The translations under genes were made by a program, and so were the position numbers. A DNA stretch of 64,000 bases from GWF2-33-9 sp964500435 (GTDB lineage Bacteria > Bacteroidota > Ignavibacteria > Kapaibacteriales > UBA2268): the NCBI GenBank assembly GCA_964500435.1, contig CAZCNL010000001.1, positions 186,001-250,000 on the forward strand. Reading direction: 5' to 3'. Below the pieces are notes generated by a model. The model worked only from the letters and a program-made list of their open reading frames with translations, was not told the DNA's origin and did not search any database. Positions 36,499 to 46,170 of this stretch are shown here, piece after piece; within the stretch, counting starts at the first letter, position 1; every line of letters starts with the position of its first letter.

Positions 36499-37467
36499 TT
36501 AAACTTTTCCAATTCTTTGTATTGCACGAAGGGCAGCTTTATAAATTTCATCTTTATTCAATCCGAAATAAGCAAGTAGTTCATCGGGCTCACCACTTAA
36601 TCCAAATCTATCTTTGATTCCTACGAATTCGACAGGTGTTGGATAATTTGAAGCAAGAACCTCAGCGACTGCAGAACCCATTCCACCATGGATTTGATGT
36701 TCTTCGGCTGTAACTATTGCACCACAATCTTTTGCGGCTTGGATTATGATTTCTTTATCAATTGGTTTTACGGTATGTAAATTGATTACTCTTGCTTTAA
36801 TGCCTTTTTTCTTTTCTAATTCATCTGCTGCTAATAAAGCTTCCCAGACAAGCAATCCATTAGCAATAAGGGCAACATCATAGCCATCACGAAGAATAAT
36901 TCCTTTACCAATTTTAAATTCATCGTCAGGTGTTGTAAATGCTGGAATAGCTGACCGACCAAATCGAATGAAAGTTGGACCAAATGCTTCACCTGCAGCA
37001 ATGGTGGCTTTTTTTGTTTCTTCGTAATCGCAGGGTACTACCACAGTCATATTCGGAAGTGTTCGTAAAAATGAAACTTCTTCTAACGATTGGTGAGTTG
37101 CTCCATCAGGACCAACTGTAATACCAGAATGCCCCCCACCAATTTTTACATTAACATTATTATAAGCAACTGATATTCTGAGTTGGTCAGCATTTCTGAA
37201 TGCTGAAAAAGCACTGTAGCTCGAAAAAAATGGAATTTTCCCACTTAAAGCTAATCCAACTGCAATTGTAGTAGCATTTTGCTCGGCTATACCAATTGAA
37301 AAAAATCTTTCGGGAAATCTTTCTTTAAAAAGTGATGTCATTACAGAACCAGTAATATCACCGCCCAATACAACAATGTTTTCGTTTCTTTCCCCTAAAA
37401 CAACAAGACCTTCACCAAAACCCTTTCTTGTCGGAATTTTTTTTATATTTTCTTTATCAAAAATCAT
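36499..37467 (-). CDS. Transketolase C-terminal subunit
   Basis: A 322-residue second half of a split transketolase, holding the pyrimidine-binding and C-terminal domains. The catalytic Glu lies in GIAEQNATTIAVGLALSG (about residues 77-94); the FFSSYSAFSAFRNADQLRIS segment and GATHQSLEEV follow. It partners with the N-terminal subunit encoded 37 bases upstream. Together they move two-carbon units in the pentose phosphate pathway. Split transketolases are common in this group and in archaea. Confidence 0.92.
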   Translation of the reverse strand: MIFDKENIKKIPTRKGFGEGLVVLGERNENIVVLGGDITGSVMTSLFKERFPERFFSIGIAEQNATTIAVGLALSGKIPFFSSYSAFSAFRNADQLRISVAYNNVNVKIGGGHSGITVGPDGATHQSLEEVSFLRTLPNMTVVVPCDYEETKKATIAAGEAFGPTFIRFGRSAIPAFTTPDDEFKIGKGIILRDGYDVALIANGLLVWEALLAADELEKKKGIKARVINLHTVKPIDKEIIIQAAKDCGAIVTAEEHQIHGGMGSAVAEVLASNYPTPVEFVGIKDRFGLSGEPDELLAYFGLNKDEIYKAALRAIQRIGKV

Positions 37468-37504
37468 TTTTTAGTTTCGTTTTTTATTAATTTAAAAAAT
37501 ACTT

Positions 37505-38422
37505 TTACTCGGCATCATTATAACGGTTTAATATTTCTTCATTCATTTTTTCAAGTTCTTTCATTGCTTCGATTGTTTGTTCAAGATTTGGAGGTATTCC
37601 GTGCCATTTATAATCATCTTCCATAAATGAAATTCCTTTTCCCATAAATGTTTTAGCTATTATACATGTAGGCTTATCAGAATTGATTGCATTTTCTTTG
37701 AATTGTTTAAAAGCATTTATAATTTGTTGATAATTATGTCCATCGATTGTTAAAACATTGAAATTAAATGCTTTAAATTTATCCTCTAAGGGATAAATAT
37801 TCATTACTTCGTGAACTCTTCCATCAATTTGACAATCGTTATTATCAACAATCCAACATAAATTATTTAATTTAAAATTAGAGGCAGCCATAGCCGCTTC
37901 CCATACTGAACCTTCCTCTAATTCTCCATCACCAGTTACTGAAAAAACTAATTGGTCAGTTTTATCAATTAATTTATGACTCAAAGCCATACCAACAGCG
38001 ATAGAAATACCTTGTCCTAATGAACCAGCAGATGTTTCTATCCCAGGAAGATTGGCATCTAAACCTGGATGTCCTTGCAATCTCGAACCTAATTTACGAA
38101 GTGTCGAAAGTTCGCTTGTTGGGAAAAAACCTGCACGTGCTAAAGTTGCATATAGGACCGGTGCAATATGACCGGCACTTAAAACGAACCTATCTCGCTT
38201 TTCCCATTGCCAATTATTTGGGTCATAACGCATCACTCCACCAAAATACAACACTGAAAAAATATCCGCCATACCTAATGAGCCACCGCTATGTCCAGAA
38301 CCAGCTAAATATAAGCTTTTAATTATATCTTTCCGAATTTCTAATGAAATTTCTTTAAATTCTTCGGGATTTCTTTCTTTATTTGAAAATACTGTATCAG
38401 AAAAGCTAATTTCAAGTGACAT
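37505..38422 (-). CDS. Transketolase N-terminal subunit
   Basis: A 305-residue thiamine diphosphate-binding half of the split transketolase. GHSGGSLGMADIFSVLYFGG (about residues 43-62) and the TPP/Mg motif GDGELEEGSVWEAAM with its downstream NN (IVDNNDCQIDG) are intact, as is KTFMGKGISFMEDDYKWHG. It is the first gene of the pair; the downstream subunit ends 62 bases before porU begins, so porU could be in the same transcript. Confidence 0.93.
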   Translation of the reverse strand: MSLEISFSDTVFSNKERNPEEFKEISLEIRKDIIKSLYLAGSGHSGGSLGMADIFSVLYFGGVMRYDPNNWQWEKRDRFVLSAGHIAPVLYATLARAGFFPTSELSTLRKLGSRLQGHPGLDANLPGIETSAGSLGQGISIAVGMALSHKLIDKTDQLVFSVTGDGELEEGSVWEAAMAASNFKLNNLCWIVDNNDCQIDGRVHEVMNIYPLEDKFKAFNFNVLTIDGHNYQQIINAFKQFKENAINSDKPTCIIAKTFMGKGISFMEDDYKWHGIPPNLEQTIEAMKELEKMNEEILNRYNDAE

Positions 38423-38540
38423 TTTTTAATTTGTTAATTTTAAAATATGCAAATTAACAATATTTATTTAGATTTTTAGTAATTTAGATTTTTAAGTTTT
38501 ACACAGATATACTATATATTAAAGAATCAAAAGGGAATTA

Positions 38541-40823
38541 ATGAGAAAACTTTTGTCAGCTTGTATTATAACAAAAAATGAAGAATCGAACCTGAGAGAT
38601 TGTTTAACTTCAATTAACGGAGTTGTCGATGAAGTAGTTATCGTCGATACAGGTTCAACTGATAAGACAATCGAAATAGCAAAACAATTTAACGCTAAAA
38701 TTATTACAACAGAATGGGAAAATGATTTTTCAAAAGCCAGAAATTTATCTATCGAAAATGCTTCCTCAGATTTTATCTTGATAATTGATGCAGATGAAAA
38801 ACTCATTAATCCAGAATCTGTAATAAAAACATTATCTAATGTTGCAGATAATATTGGTGGATGGCTTGTGGAAATGACTTCCTATAGAACCAACAAGCAC
38901 AATAAAATTGATGTTGTTGCGAATAGTCTGCTTAGATTAATTAGAAATCACCCGAAAATTAGATTTAATGGAATTATTCACGAACAAGTATTTGATAGTA
39001 TTTATAAATTAGGTTTAAAAATAGCAAATTCAAATATTAAATTAACCCATAAAGGTTATGAACTGACTGCTGAACAATTGAAAGCTAAACAAATACGGAA
39101 TTATAATTTATTAGTTAAAGCTGTCGAAATTGAACCTAATAATTTATATCTTTTAAATCATTTAGGGAAAACATTGACCGTTTTGGAAAAACTTGACGAA
39201 GCATTAGAAATTTTTAAAGAAGTTATTGAAAAATCTGAAACAGTCGGTTCGTATACAGTTGACGCATATAATCAAATAGCTTTAATTTATTTTGCTAAAA
39301 AAGATTTTGATTCTTCAATAAATTATGCTAAAAAATCAATTGAATTATTGCCAGGACAACCATTATCTTATTTTATTCTGGGTGATGCTTACTTAGCATC
39401 TCAACAATTTGATAAGGCATTTTATACATTTAAAGAAATATTTAATTATCTGGAACAAGATAATATTTTGGTAAAAATTATCGGACAATACCATATTCCA
39501 AAAGAACAATTATACTTCAAGATGGGTGAATCACTTTTAGGTTTGAATATTTTTGACGAAGCTTTAAAAAGTTACGAAAATGGGCTAAAAGTAAACCCAA
39601 CTGATATTTTTTGCCTTCTCGGAATTTACAATACAATGGTAAAAATGAAAAAATTTGAGCTTGCAAATGAATGGTTAAAAGAAATCAGAAAGATTCATCC
39701 TACCAATGATTATTTGTTTAAACTTCAATTTCTTGATGTAAATAATGAATTAGTAAATATTCCATTACAAGAAGCAAAGGTTAACAAAAGTGAAAATCGT
39801 CCACTTTTATCACTTACTATGATTGTCAAAGATGAAGCTGAATTTTTGCGTGGTTGCTTGGAAAGTGTCGAAGGAATTGCTGATGAAATAATAATCGTAG
39901 ATACAGGTTCGACTGATGGTACAATCGACATTGCAAAAGAATTTACTAATAATGTTTTTACTTACAAATGGAATGACGATTTTGCTTCTGCTCGTAATGA
40001 AGCTCTCAAAAAAGCAAATGCTAAATGGATTTTATATTTAGATGCAGATGAGCGTTTAAATGTAACTGATAAAGATAAATTTAGAGAATTTCTTGCAAAT
40101 TTAGATGAAAGTATTGGCGGTATTAATTGCATAATTGAAAGTGAACATTACAAATTAGATGGGAGTTCTGAAATTCATCGTGGTGGTTATCCTCGATTAT
40201 TCCGTAATTTAGGATTTCCGAAAATTAATTTTAGAGGGCGGGTACACGAACAAATTTCCCCTTCAATTCTCGAACAGGGCTTAAGTTTTATTAATTCTGA
40301 TATAAAAATAATCCACTTAGGTTATAACCGTGAACGAAGTGAAATGGAAAAGAAAGTTCAAAGAAATTATCGATTATTGTTGCAACACGTAAAAGAAGAA
40401 CCAACAAACGGATATGCTTGGTATCAACTTGGACAAACTCTTGCTCAAATGAGATTAATCGATGAAGCTGAAAAAGCAATTAATTTAGCGATTTCTTGTG
40501 GAAATTTATCTAACTCTATTTTAGCAAGTGCTTCAGCTACCTTAGCTCAATTAACTGGAAATAAAAAGAAATTTGAAGAAGCTTTAAAATGGGCTAATTT
40601 ATCTTTAGAAAAAGCACCAGAACAAATATATGCTTTGCACTTGAAAGGTTTTGCCCTATTATATTTAAAAAAATTTGAAGAAGCAGAAGAAATTTTTAGA
40701 GAAGTATTGATTCGTATGAAAAAGAAGAGAGGCATTCCTCAATCTGGATTTGATATTGAAATACCCGAGGACATAATATTAAAGGGATTAGAAAAGAGTA
40801 TTAATAAAGATTCGTCTTTATAA
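38541..40823 (+). CDS. Protein with two GT2 glycosyltransferase domains and TPR repeats
   Basis: A 760-residue cytoplasmic protein built as a duplicate. GT2 domain 1 (residues 1-200) has SACIITKNEESNLRDCL, VIVDTGSTDKT and ILIIDADEKL. TPR-like repeats follow (about 200-410, e.g. ALEIFKEVIEKSETVGSY). GT2 domain 2 (about 420-625) repeats the same motifs as LTMIVKDEAEFLRGCLESV, IIVDTGSTDGT and LYLDADERL, then more TPRs. Each copy keeps a DxD-like DAD. The arrangement resembles SunS-like glycosyltransferases that modify proteins or peptides. The acceptor is unknown. AAGGG precedes the ATG. The next gene starts 16 bases on. Confidence 0.85.
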   Translation: MRKLLSACIITKNEESNLRDCLTSINGVVDEVVIVDTGSTDKTIEIAKQFNAKIITTEWENDFSKARNLSIENASSDFILIIDADEKLINPESVIKTLSNVADNIGGWLVEMTSYRTNKHNKIDVVANSLLRLIRNHPKIRFNGIIHEQVFDSIYKLGLKIANSNIKLTHKGYELTAEQLKAKQIRNYNLLVKAVEIEPNNLYLLNHLGKTLTVLEKLDEALEIFKEVIEKSETVGSYTVDAYNQIALIYFAKKDFDSSINYAKKSIELLPGQPLSYFILGDAYLASQQFDKAFYTFKEIFNYLEQDNILVKIIGQYHIPKEQLYFKMGESLLGLNIFDEALKSYENGLKVNPTDIFCLLGIYNTMVKMKKFELANEWLKEIRKIHPTNDYLFKLQFLDVNNELVNIPLQEAKVNKSENRPLLSLTMIVKDEAEFLRGCLESVEGIADEIIIVDTGSTDGTIDIAKEFTNNVFTYKWNDDFASARNEALKKANAKWILYLDADERLNVTDKDKFREFLANLDESIGGINCIIESEHYKLDGSSEIHRGGYPRLFRNLGFPKINFRGRVHEQISPSILEQGLSFINSDIKIIHLGYNRERSEMEKKVQRNYRLLLQHVKEEPTNGYAWYQLGQTLAQMRLIDEAEKAINLAISCGNLSNSILASASATLAQLTGNKKKFEEALKWANLSLEKAPEQIYALHLKGFALLYLKKFEEAEEIFREVLIRMKKKRGIPQSGFDIEIPEDIILKGLEKSINKDSSL

Positions 40824-40839
40824 AAAAAGGAATAAATTT

Positions 40840-41208
40840 ATGAATGAAAATAATACTGATTTGTTTGAAAACACGAAATTTGACACCGAAACTTTTAATT
40901 CCAATTCTTTTTTAAATAAAGTATCAAAGGTATTTAAAACAGCAGGAAAAGGTATAATAGAAAAAATTCTGTTACTTTATGTTATGGAAATGGACCCAGC
41001 AATACCAAAAAATGTCAAGTTAGTTATTTTGTCAGGTTTAACTTATTTTTTGTTACCATTTGATGCAATTCCTGATTTTCTTGTTGGAATTGGTTACAGC
41101 GACGATTTATCCGTAGCTTTAGGCATATTATATTTATTTTCAACTCATATAACAAAAGAACATAAGGAAAAAGCAAAAGAAATGACCAAAAAGCTTTTTA
41201 AAGAATAA
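40840..41208 (+). CDS. DUF1232 (YkvA-like) membrane protein
   Basis: A 122-residue protein with a single DUF1232 domain in the second half: MDPAIPKNVKLVILSGLTYF followed by LLPFDAIPDFLVGIGYSDDL. The hydrophobic stretch with P-x-D-x-I-P-D is characteristic. The family is widespread, membrane-associated and of unknown function. The first 45 residues are polar. AAAAAGG serves as ribosome site. It converges on dnaB three bases away. Confidence 0.8.
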   Translation: MNENNTDLFENTKFDTETFNSNSFLNKVSKVFKTAGKGIIEKILLLYVMEMDPAIPKNVKLVILSGLTYFLLPFDAIPDFLVGIGYSDDLSVALGILYLFSTHITKEHKEKAKEMTKKLFKE

Positions 41209-41211
41209 TGA

Positions 41212-42687
41212 TTAAAATCCTGGGTCATTTTCGTCATCTTCATCGGGGATATAGTAATGGTCTTCATAGCTTATAGACTGGTCATTTTTTTCAATATCGC
41301 TGACTAATTCATTATCAAATACTGCATTTTCGAACCTTGCATAGTTTTTAATAAAGGCTAACTTCACAGTTCCGGTAGGTCCATTTCTTTGTTTACCGAC
41401 AATGACTTCAGCCATATTTTCCGTAGGAAATTTTTGTTCTTTATCGAAAAATTTAATTCCATAATATTCTGGACGATGAACAAACATTACAACATCAGCA
41501 TCTTGTTCGATGGAACCAGACTCACGTAAGTCAGAGAGGAATGGACGTTTATCTGGTCTGTTTTCAACCATACGATTAAGCTGAGCAAGAGCAACTACTG
41601 GAATTTCTAATTCTTTTGCCATTTGTTTTAAGGAGCGAGAAATCATAGAAATTTCTCTTTCTCTTGATTCTGACTTTGGAGAAGAAATTAATTGCAAATA
41701 ATCAACAAAAACAACCTTAATTCCATAATCAGATTTCATTCTTCTTGCTTTTGCACGCAATTCCATAATAGTCATTGAGGCACTATCATCAATGTAAATG
41801 GGCAAGTTAGACAATTCCCCAATTGATTTTACAATATTACTATCTTCTTCATCAGAGATAATTCCTTTAGAAAGGCGATGTTGGTCAATTCGTGCTTCTG
41901 CACTAATTAAACGAGTAACTAATTGGTTGGCACTCATTTCAAGAGAAAAAAAAGCAACTGGGTTTTGATAAAGCAATGCCGTATTGCGGGCAATTGACAA
42001 TGCTAACGCAGTTTTTCCCATTGAAGGTCTTGCGGCAAGAATGAGCAAATCTGAGTTATGTAAACCTCCCAAGAGGTGGTCTAATTGAGCATATCCTGTT
42101 TTAATACTTTGCGAAAAATTCAAATCGCCTTTTCTGAGGTTTTGTATTATTTTATAAGTATCTTTTGATATAGTTTTTAAAGTTAAAAATGATTTTTTTA
42201 ATCTTTTTTCGGCAATTGCAAAGATTTTCGATTCGGCTCTGTCAATTTCTTCGAGTGCATCGTTTGACTCATCCATAGAACTTCTAATTATTGATTCTGA
42301 AGCTTCAATGAGACTTCTTTTGATATATTTTTCTATTACAATTTTGGCATAATCTTCGAAATTTGCACTATTTGCAACATAATTAGACAAATTTGTTAAA
42401 TAAAAAGAACCGCCAGCTGCATCCAATAATCCTCTATTTGATAAATATTCTGAGATTGTAACAACATCAATTGCTTGGTTTTTTTCGAATAATTTTAAAA
42501 TAGCTTCAAAAATAATCTTATGTTTTGGATTATAAAAAGAATCTGGCTCAAGTAATTCAATCGCTTTTGGAATATTTCTGTTTGAAAGCAATAATGCTCC
42601 TAAAACAGCAGATTCGGCATCGTTTGAGTGTGGGACTGTACGCATCTGTGATTTTTCTGTTTTTATACCAAAATCTTCATAAGACAT
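41212..42687 (-). CDS. dnaB: Replicative DNA helicase
   Basis: A 491-residue hexameric helicase that unwinds DNA at the replication fork. The N-terminal DnaB domain begins with PHSNDAESAVLGALLLSN; the RecA-like motor has Walker A LAARPSMGKTALALS, Walker B VKVVFVDYLQLI-type (IKVVFVDYLQLISSP) and the QLNR and RESGSIEQDADVV motifs. No intein interrupts it. I chose the ATG at 42687 (MSYEDFG) because GGAG lies eight bases upstream; the frame stays open ten codons further, without a ribosome site. Confidence 0.95.
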   Translation of the reverse strand: MSYEDFGIKTEKSQMRTVPHSNDAESAVLGALLLSNRNIPKAIELLEPDSFYNPKHKIIFEAILKLFEKNQAIDVVTISEYLSNRGLLDAAGGSFYLTNLSNYVANSANFEDYAKIVIEKYIKRSLIEASESIIRSSMDESNDALEEIDRAESKIFAIAEKRLKKSFLTLKTISKDTYKIIQNLRKGDLNFSQSIKTGYAQLDHLLGGLHNSDLLILAARPSMGKTALALSIARNTALLYQNPVAFFSLEMSANQLVTRLISAEARIDQHRLSKGIISDEEDSNIVKSIGELSNLPIYIDDSASMTIMELRAKARRMKSDYGIKVVFVDYLQLISSPKSESREREISMISRSLKQMAKELEIPVVALAQLNRMVENRPDKRPFLSDLRESGSIEQDADVVMFVHRPEYYGIKFFDKEQKFPTENMAEVIVGKQRNGPTGTVKLAFIKNYARFENAVFDNELVSDIEKNDQSISYEDHYYIPDEDDENDPGF

Positions 42688-42811
42688 TTTTATTTTCTCC
42701 ATTTTTAGGAATTGCAACTTAATTCAAAAATCCCGCTTCTTTTCCCCAATTTAAAAAAAATTATCCAACCAAATTAGCACATTTAATAATCTATTTTAAA
42801 ATTAACTGATG

Positions 42812-43780
42812 TTAAAATAACAATTCAAGCAGTTTATCTTTTGTAAAATTTTTAATTTCAAATGTTTCTAAAAAAGATTCAATCTGCTTTTCGACTAATT
42901 CGAATTTATGTTCTTTATTTTGCAATAAATTTTCTAAAAATGATAAATCAAAATTTGATTGGAAAATAATATTTTGAATTAACCCATTCTTAACTTGCAT
43001 TTGAACCGTAACTATCTCTTTTCCAATATCAATTTGATTATTAAAAGAATAATTTGATACATATTGATAATTCCATTCCCATCTGGAATATTTATTCTCA
43101 ATTAATTCTTCAATACCTTTCAAATCTTCCAAGTTCAATTTATATTCGTCAGTTCCTGAAAAGTTGTATCTTATTTGATTATAAATTAATTCAATAAATT
43201 CATCAACATCTAAGATTTTTTTCAAATAAGGGCTAACATTAGTAACTTTGCTTCGAACAGAAGGTACAGATTTATCGATATATTTACTCGAATTTTGTTT
43301 TAATGCAGCGGATAATTGTTTTAAATCAGAAGAGAATAAAATTGTACCATGGTGCAGAACACGATTTTTAAACGTATGTTCTGCATTTCCAGATATTTTT
43401 AAGTTATCAACAATAATATCATTTCTGCCACTTAATTTGGCATCAACACCTAAATTTTGCAAAACTTGTATTATTGGAGCAGTATATTTTTTAAAATCAG
43501 CAAGTTTTTCGTATTCCCCGTTTTGGATGAAAGTAAAATTAACATTTCCCAAATCGTGGTAAACAGTTCCCCCACCAGAAATTCTTCTGATAACTTTAAT
43601 ATTATTTTTTCTTACAAATTTAGTATTAATTTCTTTTAAAGTATTTTGATGTTTGCCAACAATTATTGATGGTTCATTTCTATAAAGCATAAAAATATCA
43701 TCATCGAATTTCTTGAAAAGATATTCTTCGAGTGCAATATTGAAATATGGCTCTGTTCTGTTATTATAAATTATAATCAT
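42812..43780 (-). CDS. lplA: Lipoate-protein ligase A
   Basis: A 322-residue enzyme attaching lipoate to the E2 and H proteins of dehydrogenase and glycine cleavage complexes. The signature RRISGGGTVYHDLGNVNFTF lies near residue 64-83, the catalytic lysine in DNLKISGNAEHTFKN, followed by RVLHHGTILFSSDL. The C-terminal accessory domain is present, so it is the complete single-chain type. It could serve the GcvH protein of the system to which gcvPA (3.4 kb) belongs. Confidence 0.92.
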   Translation of the reverse strand: MIIIYNNRTEPYFNIALEEYLFKKFDDDIFMLYRNEPSIIVGKHQNTLKEINTKFVRKNNIKVIRRISGGGTVYHDLGNVNFTFIQNGEYEKLADFKKYTAPIIQVLQNLGVDAKLSGRNDIIVDNLKISGNAEHTFKNRVLHHGTILFSSDLKQLSAALKQNSSKYIDKSVPSVRSKVTNVSPYLKKILDVDEFIELIYNQIRYNFSGTDEYKLNLEDLKGIEELIENKYSRWEWNYQYVSNYSFNNQIDIGKEIVTVQMQVKNGLIQNIIFQSNFDLSFLENLLQNKEHKFELVEKQIESFLETFEIKNFTKDKLLELLF

Positions 43781-43878
43781 AAAGAATAAATAAAAATAAT
43801 AGAGACGAATTACACAGAATTCATCTTATAATTTGGAAGAATTTTTCCAATAAATAAAATTTTTTACAAATCAATCCG

Positions 43879-43886
43879 TAATTTTG
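43879..43886 (+). promoter_or_regulatory. Candidate -7 promoter element
   Basis: TAATTTTG matches TAnnTTTG and lies 20 bases before the ATG at 43907. The -33 box is not clear. Confidence 0.35.
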
Positions 43887-43906
43887 AAAAATAAGAGGAG
43901 ATTACG

Positions 43907-45247
43907 ATGAAAAAAATTATTTTACTAACTTTCATATTCAATATATTTTTACTTTTCGAAATTTCTTATTCACAGACTTTTACAAAAGTTGAAACTCCAT
44001 ACAAGCAAATAAATAAAGTAAAATTTCTCGACAACAATTTGATGATAGTTACCGGTGATTCATTATTTATCGATGTATGGGATAAAAGTCCTTTTATTCC
44101 ATATTTTGGAGGTGGATTTTATGCAAGTGAAGACTTCGGTAATTCATTTAAGGGAGTTTTTTTAGATGGTTACTCTGTTTTTGATATAACTCATTTTCAA
44201 GATGGCAAATATTATGCAATTGCAAATAAACTTTCAATATCATCAATCTTTTCTTCAGACAATGGATATAATAATTGGAATATAAACCCTTTGTTAGAGG
44301 AAAGCAAATTCTTTTATAAAATTACAAACGATAAAACCAACCTTTATTTAACATCTATAAACTCATCCGAAGGGTTAACGATTTCAAATAATGGCTTTGA
44401 ATCTAATTATTTGCCAGAAAACTTAGTTGCATCAGTTAATGATATTAAGATTGCCAAAAATGGGGATATCTTTTTAGCCTCAGATAATGAAAATTATGGT
44501 CACATAATCAGAAGCACAGATGGTGGTAAAACTTGGACTAAAGAAGAATCTGGACTTCAAGGACTAAGAATTTTATGTGTTCAACCATCATCTTATAATC
44601 CAGCGTTCGTTTATTGTGGTGCAGATTCAATTACCATTAATAAAACAAATGTTGGAAAAGGTATTTTTATGAGTTTAGATACAGGTAAAACTTGGCAGCT
44701 ATTGGCAGCAAAAGGTTGTCGTGTTTTTGATATTCAAGAACATCCAACAGAGCCGATTTATTTAACAGCCGCATGTGGTGTTTTAGGTATTGGAATTTCA
44801 GGTAATGCTGGCCAATGGTTTGACATAGTTAGTGACGGATTACCTGCAAACTTTGATGTGCGAGGTATTGCAATACCAAATTTAAAGGCAAGCAAAAGTG
44901 GAATTAAAGTCTATGCAAATCTTCTTGATGGTGGTTTATATAAGTCAACGGATATAACAAGCGGTATTGATGAATTAGAAACTACACCGAATTTAAAGAT
45001 TCTTAAAACTATTATTAATAATAATAATGAATTATCAATAATTTTTACAACAGAATCAAGCAGTAACATAAAACTTAATGTATTCGACTTTTTAGGTAAT
45101 ATTGTTTATTCTGATATTCTAAATAATCTCAATATTGGCATTAACCAAATTACAATAAATAATTTGAATTTATTTACTGGAAGTTATTTTGTTGTAATCG
45201 ATGATGGGACAAAACAAGCAACTTCAAAAATTGTATTAATTAAATAA
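43907..45247 (+). CDS. T9SS-secreted beta-propeller (BNR-like) protein
   Basis: A 446-residue exported protein. A signal peptide (1-22, ending SYSQ) precedes a beta-propeller-like region with sialidase/BNR repeats of the S-x-D-x-G-x-x-W type: ASEDFGNSF, STDGGKTWTKEESG and SLDTGKTWQLLAAKG. The last 75 residues (IKLNVFDFLGNIVYSDI, NLFTGSYFVVIDDG, ending KIVLIK) form a type A T9SS sorting domain. Substrate or partner is unknown. GAGGAG seven bases upstream of the ATG is a strong ribosome site. Confidence 0.8.
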   Translation: MKKIILLTFIFNIFLLFEISYSQTFTKVETPYKQINKVKFLDNNLMIVTGDSLFIDVWDKSPFIPYFGGGFYASEDFGNSFKGVFLDGYSVFDITHFQDGKYYAIANKLSISSIFSSDNGYNNWNINPLLEESKFFYKITNDKTNLYLTSINSSEGLTISNNGFESNYLPENLVASVNDIKIAKNGDIFLASDNENYGHIIRSTDGGKTWTKEESGLQGLRILCVQPSSYNPAFVYCGADSITINKTNVGKGIFMSLDTGKTWQLLAAKGCRVFDIQEHPTEPIYLTAACGVLGIGISGNAGQWFDIVSDGLPANFDVRGIAIPNLKASKSGIKVYANLLDGGLYKSTDITSGIDELETTPNLKILKTIINNNNELSIIFTTESSSNIKLNVFDFLGNIVYSDILNNLNIGINQITINNLNLFTGSYFVVIDDGTKQATSKIVLIK

Positions 45248-45266
45248 CTTTTCAATCTAAATTAAT

Positions 45267-46097
45267 ATGGAAATTAACTCAGCAATTGGCGTTTTTGATT
45301 CTGGAGTTGGTGGTCTTACAGTTTTAAAACAATTAATAAGATTTTTACCAAATGAACATTTTCTTTATTTGGGTGATACTGCCCGAGTACCTTATGGTAA
45401 CAAATCGGCAGAAATAGTCAAGAAGTATGCATCGGAAGCAACTCACTTTTTATTATCACAAAATGTGAAGATGCTCGTAATTGCTTGTAATACAGTCTCT
45501 TCCATTGCAATCGAAACAGTTAAAGAAATTGCCGGAGATGTACCAGTTGTTGGAATGATAGATTTCTCTGCAATCGCTGCATATAGAGCATCTCGCACAA
45601 AAAATATTGGTATCATTGGTACACGTGCAACTATTGAAAGTAAAGGTTATGAAAAACATTTAAAACATATATCCGGTGGAGGAAATCTAAATTTATATTC
45701 TAAATCTTGTCCTCTTTTCGTGCCTCTCGTTGAAGAAGTTTTGGTTGACCATCCCGCTACGAAATTAATTGCCGCCGAATATCTTTCAGAATTTGAAAAT
45801 GGGAAAATAGATACTTTAATTTTAGGTTGCACACATTATCCCGCACTTGCAAAAGTTATAAATGAAATATTACCTAATGTTCATTTAATAGATACGGGAG
45901 AACAATCATCAATTCAAGTTCTTAGACTTTTAGCTGAAAAGCATCTTTTAAACAATCAACCAATTGATTTTGCAAATATACCAAAAGTAGATTTTTATTT
46001 AACAGATTTATCACCTAATTTTAAAAAAATAGCCGAATTTTTATTAGGTTTTAATATAGAAAAACCACAATTTATTTCTTTAGAAAACGAGCAATAA
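45267..46097 (+). CDS. murI: Glutamate racemase
   Basis: A 276-residue cofactor-independent racemase supplying D-glutamate for peptidoglycan. Both active-site cysteines are in place: LVIACNTVSS (near residue 75) and LILGCTHYPAL (near 188). The start IGVFDSGVGGLTVLKQL and the LGDTARVPYGNKS loop are typical. It follows the propeller gene by 19 bases and may be co-transcribed with it. Confidence 0.95.
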   Translation: MEINSAIGVFDSGVGGLTVLKQLIRFLPNEHFLYLGDTARVPYGNKSAEIVKKYASEATHFLLSQNVKMLVIACNTVSSIAIETVKEIAGDVPVVGMIDFSAIAAYRASRTKNIGIIGTRATIESKGYEKHLKHISGGGNLNLYSKSCPLFVPLVEEVLVDHPATKLIAAEYLSEFENGKIDTLILGCTHYPALAKVINEILPNVHLIDTGEQSSIQVLRLLAEKHLLNNQPIDFANIPKVDFYLTDLSPNFKKIAEFLLGFNIEKPQFISLENEQ

Positions 46098-46126
46098 TAC
46101 AATTTAAATTTTACAACTTTATTTGC

Positions 46127-46146
46127 CAGTTAAACGTCTAACAAAT
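46127..46146 (+). promoter_or_regulatory. ACGTCT motif upstream of the 46171 gene
   Basis: CCAGTTAAACGTCTAACAAA ends 24 bases before the ATG. It shares AGTTAAA-CGTCT with the 808-821 copy and AACGTCTA-CAAA with the 6.5 and 18 kb copies. An AAC lies 17 bases before CGTC, an arrangement reminiscent of ECF sigma promoters, but the AAC is not conserved at the same spacing in the other copies. Confidence 0.3.
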
Positions 46147-46170
46147 ATATTGAAAAAAATATAATTTCAG

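Noticed and set aside
38580..39960. Repeated DNA (for example around GATACAGGTTC) in the 38.5-40.8 kb gene
   Set aside because: It is explained by the two GT2 domains encoding the same motif, not by a mobile repeat.
42688..42717. Ten-codon extension of dnaB
   Set aside because: The ATG at 42687 has GGAG eight bases upstream, and that ribosome site lies within the extension.
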